Positions 31,765-40,769 of a stretch of DNA of 64,000 bases are shown piece by piece. Each line of letters opens with the position of its first letter. The first letter of the stretch is position 1. The stretch is taken from assembly GCA_026387665.1 (NCBI GenBank), contig JAPLLG010000008.1, positions 205,790 to 269,789 of the forward strand, written 5' to 3'. Source of the stretch: Nitrospirota bacterium. GTDB lineage: Bacteria > Nitrospirota > Nitrospiria > Nitrospirales > Nitrospiraceae. The position numbers and the translations under genes are program-made. The notes under the pieces were generated by a model. It was not told the DNA's origin. It saw nothing but the letters and a program-made list of their open reading frames with translations, and ran no database searches.

Positions 31765-34554
31765 TTATCTAGTGGTCAGTGCGCTTGCGAGAAATCTCCC
31801 CGTATGAGACCCGGCCACCTTCGCGACCTGTTCCGGTCTTCCTTCCGCCACGATCTGTCCGCCTGCCGATCCGCCTTCCGGCCCTAGGTCGATAATCCAA
31901 TCGGCGCTCTTGATCACGTCCAGATTGTGTTCCACGACCACCACGGTATTGCCGCTGTTCACCAGCTTCTGCAACATCGCCAGGAGCTTCTTGATGTCCT
32001 CGACGTGCAGACCCGTAGTCGGCTCATCCATGATATAGAGCCCGTTCTTCGTGGAGGAGCCTTTGAGTTCTGCTGCGATTTTCAACCGCTGGGCTTCGCC
32101 GCCGGAGAGGGTGGTCGCGGCTTGGCCGAGCCGGAGATAGCCGAGCCCGATGGACGTGAGCAGGTGGAGTTTTTCTGTCAGCTTGGGCGAACCGCTGAAA
32201 AAGCCCAGCGCGTCTTCGGCGGTCATCTGCAAGACGTCATGGATCGTTTTCCCGCGATAGCGAATGGAGAGGACGCTCGGTTTGAATCGCTTCCCGTCGC
32301 AGGCGTCGCAGGTGGCATAGATATCCTCGAAGAAATACATTTCCAGCTTTTCGACGCCGCTCCCTTCGCATTTGTCGCATCGGCCACCGGCGGTATTAAA
32401 GGAGAAATGGCCGGGAGTCAGCCCGCCTCTGAGCGCCTCGCGTTCGGAGGCGAAGAGGGCGCGAACTTCATCGAAGGCTTTCAGGTAGGTGATTGGATTG
32501 GAGCGGGGGGTTCGGCCGATCGGTTCCTGGTCGATGAGTTTGATGCCGGTCAGATGTTCGATTCCCTTGATCGCGCGAAACTTGCCCATGGGCAGCGACT
32601 CAGTGCGAAAGGCGCGGGCGACGGCGCGATAGAGCGTGTCTTCGACCAAGGTGCTCTTGCCGGAGCCGGAGACACCGGTGACACAGACCAACATGCCGAG
32701 CGGAATACGGACAAAGAGATCTTTGAGGTTGTTCTCGCAGGCTCCGGCGATGACCAGCAGTTTCCCATTTCCCTTCCGGCGAGAGCGGGGCGTGGCAATC
32801 TCGTCTTCGCCACGCAGGTAGCGCGCCGTAATCGACCGCTTGTCTGCGATGAATTCCTGTCGCGGCGCGGCGCAGATCACCTCGCCGCCCTTTTCTCCCG
32901 ACAGGGGGCCCAGCTCGACGAGATAGTCGGATGCCAGCATCATCTGGCGATCATGTTCGACGACGACCACGGTGTTGCCCTGGATTGCCAGCTCTCGCAG
33001 GATGCCGGCGAGCGTCGCTGTGTCGCGCGGGTGGAGCCCGATGGTCGGCTCGTCGAGGACGTAGAGCGTGCCGACCAATCGCGCGCCGAGTTGATTGGCC
33101 AAGGCGGCACGCTGGGCCTCGCCTCCCGAGAGCGTGCGGGTCTGACGGGAGAGCGTCAGATAGCTGAGGCCCACGCGGAGGAGAAAGCCGAGTTTGGCCG
33201 TCAACTGTCTGAGGATGTCGCAGGCGACCTGTTCTTCATAGGACGAGAGGGGGAGGGCTGTGATCCAGGCTGCAACCTCTTCGATCGTGAGAGCCGAAAT
33301 CTCATGAATGTCTCGGCCTGCGATCTTCACGTAGCGCGCGTCCGGTCTGAGGCGGGAGCCAGCGCAAGTCGGGCAGGGGACCGGCGTCCTGTAGCGGCTG
33401 AGCATGACGCGCACATGCAGTTTGTAGCGCTTCCCTTCCAGGTAGTCGAAGAATTGCTGCACCCCCTCCATCTTGCCTGCTCCCTGCCAGAGGATCTGCT
33501 GGATATCCTGGGGCAGGTCCTTGTAGGGGAGGGAGAGGTCAACGCCGCGCCGCTTCATGGAGAGCAACATTTGCTTCTGCCACCAATCGCCGCTGGGCTT
33601 GCTCCAGGGCTCGATGGCGCCTTGGGCCAGCGACTTGCTGTGGTCGGGAATGACGAGGTCGGGATCGTAGCGGAGAATATTGCCAAACCCTTTGCATTCG
33701 GGACAGGCGCCGAGCGGATGATTGAAGGAAAAGAGGACCGGACGAATCGGTTCGAAGGTTCTGCCGCATGGCTGGCAGCGGAAGTCCGTGCTGTAGGTGC
33801 GGGCGCCCTGGTCGATGACCTCCACGCGGCAGAGGCCCTCGCCCTCGCGCAACGCGGTTTCGATCGCTTCGACGAGGCGGGACCGATTGTCTTCCCGGAT
33901 CACCAGCCGGTCGAGGACCACATGGAGATGGTCCGGCCTGGCCTTGGGCAGGCTGTGGACCTCGTGGAGATCAAGGATTTCCTTGTCGCACTGGAGTCTG
34001 GTGAAGCCGCGCAGTAAGAGTGATTGGAGAAAGGCCTGGTCCTGTTTCGGAGCCGGGGCTTTGACCGGAAAGAGGATCATCGCACGGGCGTCGGCGCAAT
34101 GGCTCAGGAGGTCGTCGGCGATGCTGCCAGGCTGAAAGCTGCGCGCTTCGATGGCGCAGTCGGGGCAGACCGGATGGCCCACCTTGGCGAAGAGGAGTCG
34201 CAGGAGGTCGGCAATCTCGGTCGTGGTCCCGACCGTCGAACGGGCGGTGCGGATGGGGTTCTTCTGCTCGATCGCAATGGCGGGGCGGACGTTGATGATC
34301 CGGTCGACATCGGGCCGATTGACCTTGTCGAGAAACATGCGGGCATAGATGGAGAGCGATTCCACATAGCGCCATTGGCCTTCGGCGAACAGGGTGTCGA
34401 AGGCGAGCGAGGATTTTCCCGATCCCGATACCCCCGTGATGGCCGTGACCTGATTGTGGGGGATGCGGAGCGAGATGTTCTTGAGGTTGTTTTGACGCGC
34501 CCCTTCGACGATCAGGTCTCGTGCAGGAATGGGAGGCTGCCTAGTGCTTGCCAT
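31765..34554 (-). CDS. uvrA: Excinuclease ABC subunit A (UvrA)
   Basis: Damage-recognition ATPase of nucleotide excision repair. The 929 residues contain two ABC modules: Walker A GVSGSGKSS (about residue 41) and GVSGSGKST (about 640), and signatures LSGGEAQR twice. Zinc-finger Cys pairs are visible: CPDC, CQPC...CPEC and CDKC...CDAC. The segment NVRPAIAIEQKNPIRTARST differs from the canonical LSPAIAIxQKxxxxNPRST, so it could be a UvrA paralogue rather than the housekeeping copy. uvrB lies 7.7 kb away on the opposite strand. The start is an ATG at 34554; no second UvrA is visible in the window. Confidence 0.93.
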   Translation of the reverse strand: MASTRQPPIPARDLIVEGARQNNLKNISLRIPHNQVTAITGVSGSGKSSLAFDTLFAEGQWRYVESLSIYARMFLDKVNRPDVDRIINVRPAIAIEQKNPIRTARSTVGTTTEIADLLRLLFAKVGHPVCPDCAIEARSFQPGSIADDLLSHCADARAMILFPVKAPAPKQDQAFLQSLLLRGFTRLQCDKEILDLHEVHSLPKARPDHLHVVLDRLVIREDNRSRLVEAIETALREGEGLCRVEVIDQGARTYSTDFRCQPCGRTFEPIRPVLFSFNHPLGACPECKGFGNILRYDPDLVIPDHSKSLAQGAIEPWSKPSGDWWQKQMLLSMKRRGVDLSLPYKDLPQDIQQILWQGAGKMEGVQQFFDYLEGKRYKLHVRVMLSRYRTPVPCPTCAGSRLRPDARYVKIAGRDIHEISALTIEEVAAWITALPLSSYEEQVACDILRQLTAKLGFLLRVGLSYLTLSRQTRTLSGGEAQRAALANQLGARLVGTLYVLDEPTIGLHPRDTATLAGILRELAIQGNTVVVVEHDRQMMLASDYLVELGPLSGEKGGEVICAAPRQEFIADKRSITARYLRGEDEIATPRSRRKGNGKLLVIAGACENNLKDLFVRIPLGMLVCVTGVSGSGKSTLVEDTLYRAVARAFRTESLPMGKFRAIKGIEHLTGIKLIDQEPIGRTPRSNPITYLKAFDEVRALFASEREALRGGLTPGHFSFNTAGGRCDKCEGSGVEKLEMYFFEDIYATCDACDGKRFKPSVLSIRYRGKTIHDVLQMTAEDALGFFSGSPKLTEKLHLLTSIGLGYLRLGQAATTLSGGEAQRLKIAAELKGSSTKNGLYIMDEPTTGLHVEDIKKLLAMLQKLVNSGNTVVVVEHNLDVIKSADWIIDLGPEGGSAGGQIVAEGRPEQVAKVAGSHTGRFLASALTTR

Positions 34555-34642
34555 AGATTGTTGCGCGGTCCAGAAAATCTGAGCATCGTAACAATCCCCC
34601 AGCAGGGGTTCAAGGAGAGATCGAGAGAAGCGGACGCGGCGG

Positions 34643-34981
34643 TTATCGGATGGCCAGTTTGACCAGCCCGATACAGCCGAAGTAGAGGGTCATGGAGAGG
34701 GCCATGGCAGGCCAGAAGCCGATTCTCGGCACGCCATGGATCATGGCAAGCACGTAGACGATCCAGGGCGGCACAAACCACAAGAGGTTCTTCGCGTAGC
34801 CCACCAGGGACTCGCTGCCCCCGTTCAGATAGATCAGAATGAACGTCGCTCCCGTGATGGCAGGGAAGGTGCTGGCAAAGGCGGCGAGGAACGAACGGCC
34901 TTGAGAGCCGAGGTAGGTGGAGACGCTGACGATGGTGCCGCCCAATAGAAAATAGACTGCATATTTCACGAAATCATTCAC
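34643..34981 (-). CDS. DUF3147-like membrane protein
   Basis: A 112-residue protein with about four hydrophobic helices. The N-terminal pattern YFLLGGTIVSVSTYLGSQG followed by FASTFPAITGATFILIYL resembles the DUF3147 family (GlpM-like), inner membrane proteins of unknown function. It ends 88 bases before uvrA and starts 12 bases after the RNase Z-like gene, so all three are probably one minus-strand operon. Confidence 0.65.
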   Translation of the reverse strand: MNDFVKYAVYFLLGGTIVSVSTYLGSQGRSFLAAFASTFPAITGATFILIYLNGGSESLVGYAKNLLWFVPPWIVYVLAMIHGVPRIGFWPAMALSMTLYFGCIGLVKLAIR

Positions 34982-34993
34982 GTTGCCCTCTCC

Positions 34994-36013
34994 TCAGGTT
35001 CCTTGAAACGCTTCTCTCGCCTCTCGCTCCAAGGCTTCGCCCTGTCCTGTATACCGGGGTGAGAAGTGAAAGACGACTAAGTCGCGCACCTGGGCCTTGC
35101 GTGCCATGAGGCCTGCCTGTCTGGCGGTCAGATGATAGCGGCTGCGGGCTTTTTCTGCATCGACCTCCAGGTAGGGTGATTCACAGTAGAGCAGGTCTGC
35201 GCCCTGAGCGAGGGCAATGATTTTCGCTTCATTCTCTTCGTCGAATCTGGCATCGACCACGTAGGCAATCTTTTGCCCTCGTGAGATGGTGCAAAACCGT
35301 TCTTTGACCTCGCCCAATATCAGCTCCCGCTCCTCGCGGTGGTGTTCATCGTAGAGGGTGGCCGTGAAGCGGAACTCGTCCGGTTGCCCCTGCCAGACGT
35401 ATTGCTTCACATCCTTGAGCCAGGAGCCGACCGGCAGGTTCGCCTCGTGGAGCTTCTGCTTATTCACATTGATATGGAATTGTTCCTCCAGGGAATAGGC
35501 AAACGAGGGAATGCGATGGTTCAAGGCGACCGCGTTCACGGTGAACATGGGATCGGTGAGGACCGTGAATCGGCCTGTGGCTGGTTCCTGTGCGAGCGCG
35601 CGCGATGGTTGTGCGTCGGGGCGGAATGAGTCGGTGGCGCGGAATAGGGTCCGTTTGATTTCCTGAGGATGAAATTCCTGAACGTCCAGGGTCAGGGGAT
35701 AGCCATCCACTAGATTCCAGGTGTAGCCCTGCAATTTGCCCTGCACATTGTTGATGAGTCCGGGAGGGCCGAACAGCCGGACGGTCTTGCCCCGCCCCAA
35801 GGCCACTCGCAGGACTCGGTCGAAGCCGATGAAGTGGTCCAGGTGCGTGTGGGAAATAAAGATGTCGTTGGCTCGCAGGAGCCTCCTCGCTCCCAGCCCG
35901 TCATTGTGGCCGAGGTCGAACAGCAGCGCCTGCTTCGACCAGCGAACCTCGACATAGACGCCAGGGTCCCCGAAGACGTCATTTACCAGAACACTGGAGA
36001 AGGAAGGGTTCAT
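34994..36013 (-). CDS. RNase Z-like metallo-beta-lactamase-fold protein
   Basis: The 339-residue MBL-fold hydrolase carries SHTHLDHFIGFDRVL (HxHxDH, about residues 55-60), a later VDARFDEENE metal ligand and a terminal VFHFSPRY, the motif order of tRNase Z/ElaC enzymes, which trim tRNA 3' ends. It has an extra insertion relative to short RNase Z, and the exosite is not obvious. The ATG at 36013 is preceded by AGCGATCC, a weak site. Function as a tRNA 3' nuclease is inferred. Confidence 0.8.
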   Translation of the reverse strand: MNPSFSSVLVNDVFGDPGVYVEVRWSKQALLFDLGHNDGLGARRLLRANDIFISHTHLDHFIGFDRVLRVALGRGKTVRLFGPPGLINNVQGKLQGYTWNLVDGYPLTLDVQEFHPQEIKRTLFRATDSFRPDAQPSRALAQEPATGRFTVLTDPMFTVNAVALNHRIPSFAYSLEEQFHINVNKQKLHEANLPVGSWLKDVKQYVWQGQPDEFRFTATLYDEHHREERELILGEVKERFCTISRGQKIAYVVDARFDEENEAKIIALAQGADLLYCESPYLEVDAEKARSRYHLTARQAGLMARKAQVRDLVVFHFSPRYTGQGEALEREAREAFQGT

Positions 36014-36020
36014 GGATCGC

Positions 36021-36737
36021 TCATGGCATTAGGGTAGCCCGGATGGCGCAATACATCACCAGTACTTCCACGGCGTGGGCGATGATCGTGGCATAGAGGT
36101 TATTGGTTCTCAGCCAGATGATGCCCCAGATGAGACCGTCCCAGAGGGCGATCCAATGGAGGTGCTGGAAAGTATTGACCATGAAGGGGTCGAATGCAAA
36201 TGTGATCGCGCTGATTCCCAGCGCCATGGCGCTCGCCAGTGGAGAGAGTTTCGGACCAAGCAGTTGCCTCCCCCAGGAAAGCAGCCGTCCCAGCATAAAG
36301 CCGCGAAAGTTGATTTCGACAAAGAGCGCAATGAGGCAGATGAACCAGGGGACCATGACGAAGAGGGGCAGTTGGGCATGCGGCGTCGTTATCAGGAAGC
36401 CGATGTCATAGCCCAGAGAGGGAGAGATCGAGAGAATCACGACGCTGTTGAGGCAACCGAGCAGCAAGCCGGTCAGGAGCCCCCAACGAAGACCCTCCCC
36501 TATATTTCGTTGTTCCAACCCGAGCCGCGCCGCGATACCGCGGTTCTGTGTGGCCCAAAGGCCGAAGGCCAGATAGGCGAGGATCTGTGGCGCGAATTGG
36601 ACGAGCGTCTGTTCTTGGAGCGCGGCGGGAAGGGCATAGAAGTCGAGCGTCGCGGCGATGGGGAGCAGCGCGAGGACCGCGCCCCGTTCTTCTGCCTGAG
36701 TCGGTGCTGCGTGAGGACCAGGCCCGGGCTCCATCAT
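36021..36737 (-). CDS. CPBP-family intramembrane protease-like protein
   Basis: A 238-residue polytopic protein with six or seven membrane helices. FVEINFRGFMLGRLL resembles motif 1 (EExxxR) of CPBP (CAAX-like) proteases, and NLYATIIAHAVEVL resembles the last motif, usually HAxxN. The second motif His and the Asn are replaced (FAFDPF; Glu in HAVEV), so catalytic competence is doubtful. The gene lies between the RNase Z-like and TolC-like genes on the same strand, with spacings of eight bases on both sides. Confidence 0.65.
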   Translation of the reverse strand: MMEPGPGPHAAPTQAEERGAVLALLPIAATLDFYALPAALQEQTLVQFAPQILAYLAFGLWATQNRGIAARLGLEQRNIGEGLRWGLLTGLLLGCLNSVVILSISPSLGYDIGFLITTPHAQLPLFVMVPWFICLIALFVEINFRGFMLGRLLSWGRQLLGPKLSPLASAMALGISAITFAFDPFMVNTFQHLHWIALWDGLIWGIIWLRTNNLYATIIAHAVEVLVMYCAIRATLMP

Positions 36738-36745
36738 GGAGGCCG

Positions 36746-38311
36746 TCAGTTGAGTTGGAAGTTGTAGCGGTCGAGGGTGGTGGCTTTGTGCCGCGCGAGG
36801 TTGGAGAGCGCTTTGTTGTAGTCGACTGTGGCGCGTAATTCGTTCCCTTGGGCCGTCGCAAGGTCTCGTTGGAAGTCGAGGACGAAGCGAGTCGTGCTCA
36901 GTCCTACTTTTAGCCGCTCTTGCTCCGCCTGCAACTGTTTCTCTGCCATGATTCTGGCTGATCGGGTGGTCTCGATCCGTTTGAAATCCGTCTGGACGCG
37001 GCGGACCGCTTCGCGCACGCCCACGATGATCTGCTGCCGCACACTCACGAGCGAGGCTTCGGCGTTCTTGCCCTCCAGCTGCCGCTTGTTGTAGGTGCTC
37101 CAGGCAGAGCGGTTGCCGAGCGGATAGCTCAAGACGAGGCCCGCGCCATAATTGTAGTAATCGCCGTTGAAGTTTTTGTTCACGGAATCAGCGTAGTCTT
37201 TTCCGAGCCCTGCCATGCCCATTGTGCCTTGGAAGGAGAGGGTCGGGAGGATCTGGTTTTTGGCAAACTTGGTATTGAGGTCGCTCGACTCCATATTCTT
37301 TTTCGCCTGGACGATTTCCGGCCGTTGCGCGATGGCCGTGTCGATGGCTTCCTGCAGGCTGATGGGTTCGAGGGTCACGACTGGTTGGTCGAGCGGGGTC
37401 AAGCGTAAGTCCTGCCGCAGGTCCTCTTCCGCTGGATTGAGCAGGCGGCGCAACTGATCCTCCTGGTCTCGAATCGTTTTATCCGCAATCAGGACCTGTT
37501 CAACCCGCGAGGCGACGGCCGCTTCGGCTTGGAGGACATCGACGATCGACATGACGCCCGCCTTCGCTTTGGCGCGGTTGCTGGCCAGGAGCTCCTGCGC
37601 GGCCTTCAGGGCTGCCTCCGCCACTTTCAGGTTCTCATTGGCGAAGACGACTTCCCAATAGGTTTGTTCCACCGTGGCCAGGACGGTGAGGACGCGATCG
37701 CGGAAGACATGTTCTTCCACGGTGGCATTGTTCTGCGCGACGCGGATGAAGGTCTTGGTGACGTCAAGGCCGGCGTTGCGGAGCAAGGGCTGTGTGAGCG
37801 TCAGGGCGAGGCCGCCGGTGTAAGAAGGGTTGAACAGGAAGCCACTGGCCGCATTTTGATTCACCGCTGTCCGCGCGGGACTGTAGTTCATGTCGACGTT
37901 GCCGCCGGTGAGCAAGTTGGTCGTCGCATCGAGCGTGACGGAGTGGTTCCGTTGATCGAAGGTCGTAATCTCGCCCAAGGCGCCGGGGGTTCCGCCGAAT
38001 ACCGGCCGGTTGAGCGGGTTCACCGTTCGGTTGTATTGACCGTTGACGCTGAGCGTCGGGTCGAACTTGGCCTGTTCGACGGTGATGTCGGCCTGTCGGC
38101 TCTCCTTCGTCTGGCGGCTGATGTTGATGTCCAGATTATGTTTCAGCGCTTGGAGTGCCGCGTCGGCCAGGGAGATGGACTCCCGCCTTTCCGTGGGAGG
38201 AGTTTTGCTAATTTCCAGACTCCAACTGAGTCCAGGTGCCAGGATCAGGCTAAGGCTGACGGCATAACAACATGGGCGCCACCATCCATCTGTTCCTGTA
38301 TGCTGCTCCAT
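36746..38311 (-). CDS. TolC-family outer-membrane efflux protein
   Basis: The 521-residue protein has a signal peptide (CCYAVSLSLILAPGLSWS) and two TolC-type halves of long helices with strands: SLADAALQALKHNLDINISR, LTQPLLRNAG, VEQTYWEVVFANENLKVAE, ISLQEAIDTAIAQRPEI, LVLSYPLGNRSA. TolC proteins form trimeric export channels. No adaptor or pump is encoded beside it, so the partner must lie elsewhere. Its start is 50 bases from a divergent gene, and the promoters must share this gap. Confidence 0.9.
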   Translation of the reverse strand: MEQHTGTDGWWRPCCYAVSLSLILAPGLSWSLEISKTPPTERRESISLADAALQALKHNLDINISRQTKESRQADITVEQAKFDPTLSVNGQYNRTVNPLNRPVFGGTPGALGEITTFDQRNHSVTLDATTNLLTGGNVDMNYSPARTAVNQNAASGFLFNPSYTGGLALTLTQPLLRNAGLDVTKTFIRVAQNNATVEEHVFRDRVLTVLATVEQTYWEVVFANENLKVAEAALKAAQELLASNRAKAKAGVMSIVDVLQAEAAVASRVEQVLIADKTIRDQEDQLRRLLNPAEEDLRQDLRLTPLDQPVVTLEPISLQEAIDTAIAQRPEIVQAKKNMESSDLNTKFAKNQILPTLSFQGTMGMAGLGKDYADSVNKNFNGDYYNYGAGLVLSYPLGNRSAWSTYNKRQLEGKNAEASLVSVRQQIIVGVREAVRRVQTDFKRIETTRSARIMAEKQLQAEQERLKVGLSTTRFVLDFQRDLATAQGNELRATVDYNKALSNLARHKATTLDRYNFQLN

Positions 38312-38326
38312 GGCCCCCCCCTGTGA

Positions 38327-38355
38327 TCGACAAAGAATATGCCACGTACTATAAT
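38327..38355 (+). promoter_or_regulatory. Promoter with consensus TATAAT, probably leaderless transcript
   Basis: TCGACA (38327-38332), 17-base spacer, TATAAT (38350-38355). The expected start point coincides with the ATG at 38362. Confidence 0.65.
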
Positions 38356-38361
38356 GAATTT

Positions 38362-38820
38362 ATGCGAATCTGTCATGGGCTAAGTTTGGTGAGATGCCAG
38401 ATCCATCGCGTCACGCAACCTATGCTGCCTGCGGTGTTTTGTGCGCTGGCTCTGCTCGCATGGGGACTGTCGTCGCTGGATTCGCAGGCGTGGGGACAAT
38501 CGATCTCCAGTGTTCGCTCGTTCGACGGAGGGGTCGCGCCGCTGTTTAATTTAACCGGCCCGGGCAATCTCTATCTCGACAATCAGGGCACGCAGGGATT
38601 TCTCTACAATCCCGGAAGTAATTTTCAATCGTATAGTTTTCGGAATCCCACGACCGGCCAGGCCTGGAGCGGGGCTGTGACCACGCTCGGGCCGCAATTG
38701 TCGATCGGACTGATCCAGGGCGCCAACCAGGGCGGTTCACCGCTCGTCCTGCCTGGTCCTCCACGTCAAGCTGCGCCTGTGCCGTCGATTCAGTCCAATA
38801 TTCTCGACGAGATCCCCTAA
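38362..38820 (+). CDS. Secreted hypothetical protein
   Basis: A 152-residue protein from the ATG at 38362, or 132 from the ATG at 38422. A signal-like stretch (PMLPAVFCALALLAWGLSSL) precedes a Gly/Asn/Ser-rich mature region (GTQGFLYNPGSNFQSYSF). No family is known. The strong promoter predicts a message beginning at or near the first ATG, so translation may be leaderless. Divergent from the TolC-like gene. Confidence 0.6.
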   Translation: MRICHGLSLVRCQIHRVTQPMLPAVFCALALLAWGLSSLDSQAWGQSISSVRSFDGGVAPLFNLTGPGNLYLDNQGTQGFLYNPGSNFQSYSFRNPTTGQAWSGAVTTLGPQLSIGLIQGANQGGSPLVLPGPPRQAAPVPSIQSNILDEIP

Positions 38821-38982
38821 TTGTCAGCGTGTCTTGCTGCGGCTCTTCTCTTTCGGCAGAGCGCGGAGGTATTATGCCCGGATCGAGCAACAGTCCCGGA
38901 GCGCAGGGGGCAGCGGGGATTAGATTTGGTTGGCTCCGGTAGCGGAGCGTGAAGATGTTGAGCGTATTGTAGGGAGGGTGCC

Positions 38983-39234
38983 GTGGCCGCAGGCGACTCA
39001 GGCAAAGGGTTATACGATCATCTCTACCGCCGATTCTTTGAGAATCGCGAGTCGCGCCAGGGCTATGATTTTCAGCATGCGCCTGGGGGCAGTGTGCCAC
39101 CGCCGGTGGTCCCGTTTCGGAGTCGCCTTCGATGGTGGACCTGGGATCGATGGCAACGGCGGAAGGCGATCTCCGCGGCGCGAGACCGGTTCCAGCAGGA
39201 TATTCTGGATCTTAAGAAGCGGCCATCGAAGTAA
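38983..39234 (+). CDS. Small basic hypothetical protein
   Basis: An 83-residue protein from a GTG start with AGGGAGGG upstream. It is Arg/Trp-rich (RLRWWTWDRWQRRKAI) without signal or membrane helix. Coding is supported by the ribosome site and by the close spacing to the next gene. No function can be assigned. Confidence 0.55.
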   Translation: MAAGDSGKGLYDHLYRRFFENRESRQGYDFQHAPGGSVPPPVVPFRSRLRWWTWDRWQRRKAISAARDRFQQDILDLKKRPSK

Positions 39235-39255
39235 AAAGTGATTGAGGGGATAGAC

Positions 39256-40056
39256 GTGAGAGAGCGGGGCATTCGTATTCGGTTTGGGCGCATCGGCAGG
39301 GTCTTCCTGCTATGCGCACTGGCTGCTATTGCCAGTGACTGGAGCCTGTCTGTCGAGCGGTCGCAGGCCATTCAGCTTGAGAGCCATGCGGAAAAAGAAG
39401 CCAACTTGAAAGATCAGTCCCGGGAGGGACTGTTCAATCGCTGGACCTTCGACCAGCAACAGTCCGGCGAGGCACCGGCCGGATTCTCGATGCTGGGGTT
39501 TGGCGAGGGGCCGGCTGCAGACTGGACGATCAAGGGTGACCGCGAGGCCCCTTCGGCGGCCAACATTCTGGCCGTGAATTCATCCTGCCAAGCCGCAACC
39601 TGTTACCGGTTGATCGTCGCCAACGGGTTTCAGTATGAATATCCGGATGTGTCGGTCCGGATGCGATTCCCCCTCGACGCCGCAACAGGGGTGGGCGGAG
39701 TGGTATTCGGGGTGAAGGATGCCACGCACTTTTATGCCGCGGTGGTCAATCTTGCGACCAAGACGTTGGACGTGAGCCGAGTGGTAGATGGCAAGGAACT
39801 GAGACTTGCGCAGGCGCTGATTCTGCCCAAAGGGGTTCCTTGGCATACGTTGCGAATCCAGCGAAATACCACCCTCACCAAGGACTTTATCGAGACCTTC
39901 TTTGACGGGCAGTTCGTCGTGACAGTTGAAGATCAGTCGCTGGCGATCGGGCAAGTTGGGCTCCTGGTTCGAGGGGAAACCTCTTTAGATTTTGACAGCT
40001 TGCATGCCATCCCCCTGTTTTCACAGCGCCCGCTGTCTGCCCCTGCGGCCTATTAG
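39256..40056 (+). CDS. Exported LamG/DUF1080-like protein
   Basis: A 266-residue protein. A GTG start at 39256 with GAGGGG upstream gives a signal/anchor (RVFLLCALAAIASDWSL). The body is a beta-sandwich like concanavalin A/DUF1080 domains: NRWTFDQQ at the N-terminus, VSVRMRFPLDAATGVGGVVFG, FYAAVVNLATKTLDVSRVVDG, WHTLRIQRNTT and FIETFFDGQFVVTV. Such folds bind carbohydrate or act as structural modules. It probably sits in the envelope; the ligand is unknown. Confidence 0.7.
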   Translation: MRERGIRIRFGRIGRVFLLCALAAIASDWSLSVERSQAIQLESHAEKEANLKDQSREGLFNRWTFDQQQSGEAPAGFSMLGFGEGPAADWTIKGDREAPSAANILAVNSSCQAATCYRLIVANGFQYEYPDVSVRMRFPLDAATGVGGVVFGVKDATHFYAAVVNLATKTLDVSRVVDGKELRLAQALILPKGVPWHTLRIQRNTTLTKDFIETFFDGQFVVTVEDQSLAIGQVGLLVRGETSLDFDSLHAIPLFSQRPLSAPAAY

Positions 40057-40092
40057 CGAGCAACCTTGTTTCGCGCATGATTGCGCCATCGC

Positions 40093-40121
40093 TTGCATTT
40101 GAGGGGCTTGAGGAGTACAGT
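40093..40121 (+). promoter_or_regulatory. Candidate promoter of the RRM gene
   Basis: TTGCAT (40093-40098), 17-base spacer, TACAGT (40116-40121). It predicts a leader of about 195 bases. Confidence 0.4.
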
Positions 40122-40322
40122 GTCGTTTGTGTGTCATCGCGAAGGGCCTGGTGGTGATACTGCAGAGAGTGACAAGGCCTCAGACAGATGTTGTTTTGGT
40201 TTTGTGTGGGAATTTGATCGGAAGCCAGCCTTGAGTCGCCATGGTCTTTGCGTCTTCGGCCCATTCCTTCCTCACTTTGATCTCCAGTCCAAGACAACAC
40301 ATATTTTCAAAGGAGGAGCCCA

Positions 40323-40619
40323 ATGGGTTCTAAGATTTACGTCGGCGGTTTGCCTTATTCCACAACTGAACAACAGCTGAGCGATCTGTTTGCTGTTCAT
40401 GGAGCAGTGACCTCATCCAGAATCATCACGGATAAGTTCACCGGCCAGTCCCGCGGGTTTGGATTCGTGGAAATGTCCTCGGATTCGGAAGCGCAATCAG
40501 CGATCACTGCGCTGAACGGCACTGAGTTGGGTGGTCGCACGTTGACCGTCAACGAAGCGCGTCCGCAGGAGCCCCGCACTGGTGGCGGCGGCGGTGGCCG
40601 CGGCGGAGACCGGTACTAA
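40323..40619 (+). CDS. RRM-domain RNA-binding protein
   Basis: A 98-residue protein: one RNA-recognition motif (about residues 3-81) with RNP2 (KIYVGGLPY) and RNP1 (RGFGFVEM), and a short Gly-rich tail (GGGGGGRGGDRY). Similar bacterial proteins are small, abundant and often cold-responsive. AAAGGAGGAG precedes the ATG at ideal spacing. A long leader upstream and a strong terminator downstream suggest its own regulated transcript. A DEAD-box helicase gene follows, so both may act on RNA structure. Confidence 0.93.
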   Translation: MGSKIYVGGLPYSTTEQQLSDLFAVHGAVTSSRIITDKFTGQSRGFGFVEMSSDSEAQSAITALNGTELGGRTLTVNEARPQEPRTGGGGGGRGGDRY

Positions 40620-40641
40620 TCCTAGCGAGTGTTTCTCACGT

Positions 40642-40672
40642 CGGGGCTGCCTATCCGGCAGCCCCGCTATTT
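40642..40672 (+). terminator. Intrinsic terminator after the RRM gene
   Basis: GGGGCTGCC-TATCC-GGCAGCCCC stem-loop followed by a pyrimidine stretch (GCTATTTCCTTCC). Confidence 0.7.
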
Positions 40673-40769
40673 CCTTCCTAGAATTGCCCATCACTTCGAT
40701 GCGTTTCCCGGCCCTCTGACGAGGTCGGACCGTGCAGTCCCAGGAAGTTTGCCCCGTACAAGGAGTTCT

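Noticed and set aside
31927..34017. A 696-codon open frame on the plus strand opposite uvrA
   Set aside because: It is the antisense shadow of a well-conserved UvrA in GC-rich DNA and shows no domain of its own.
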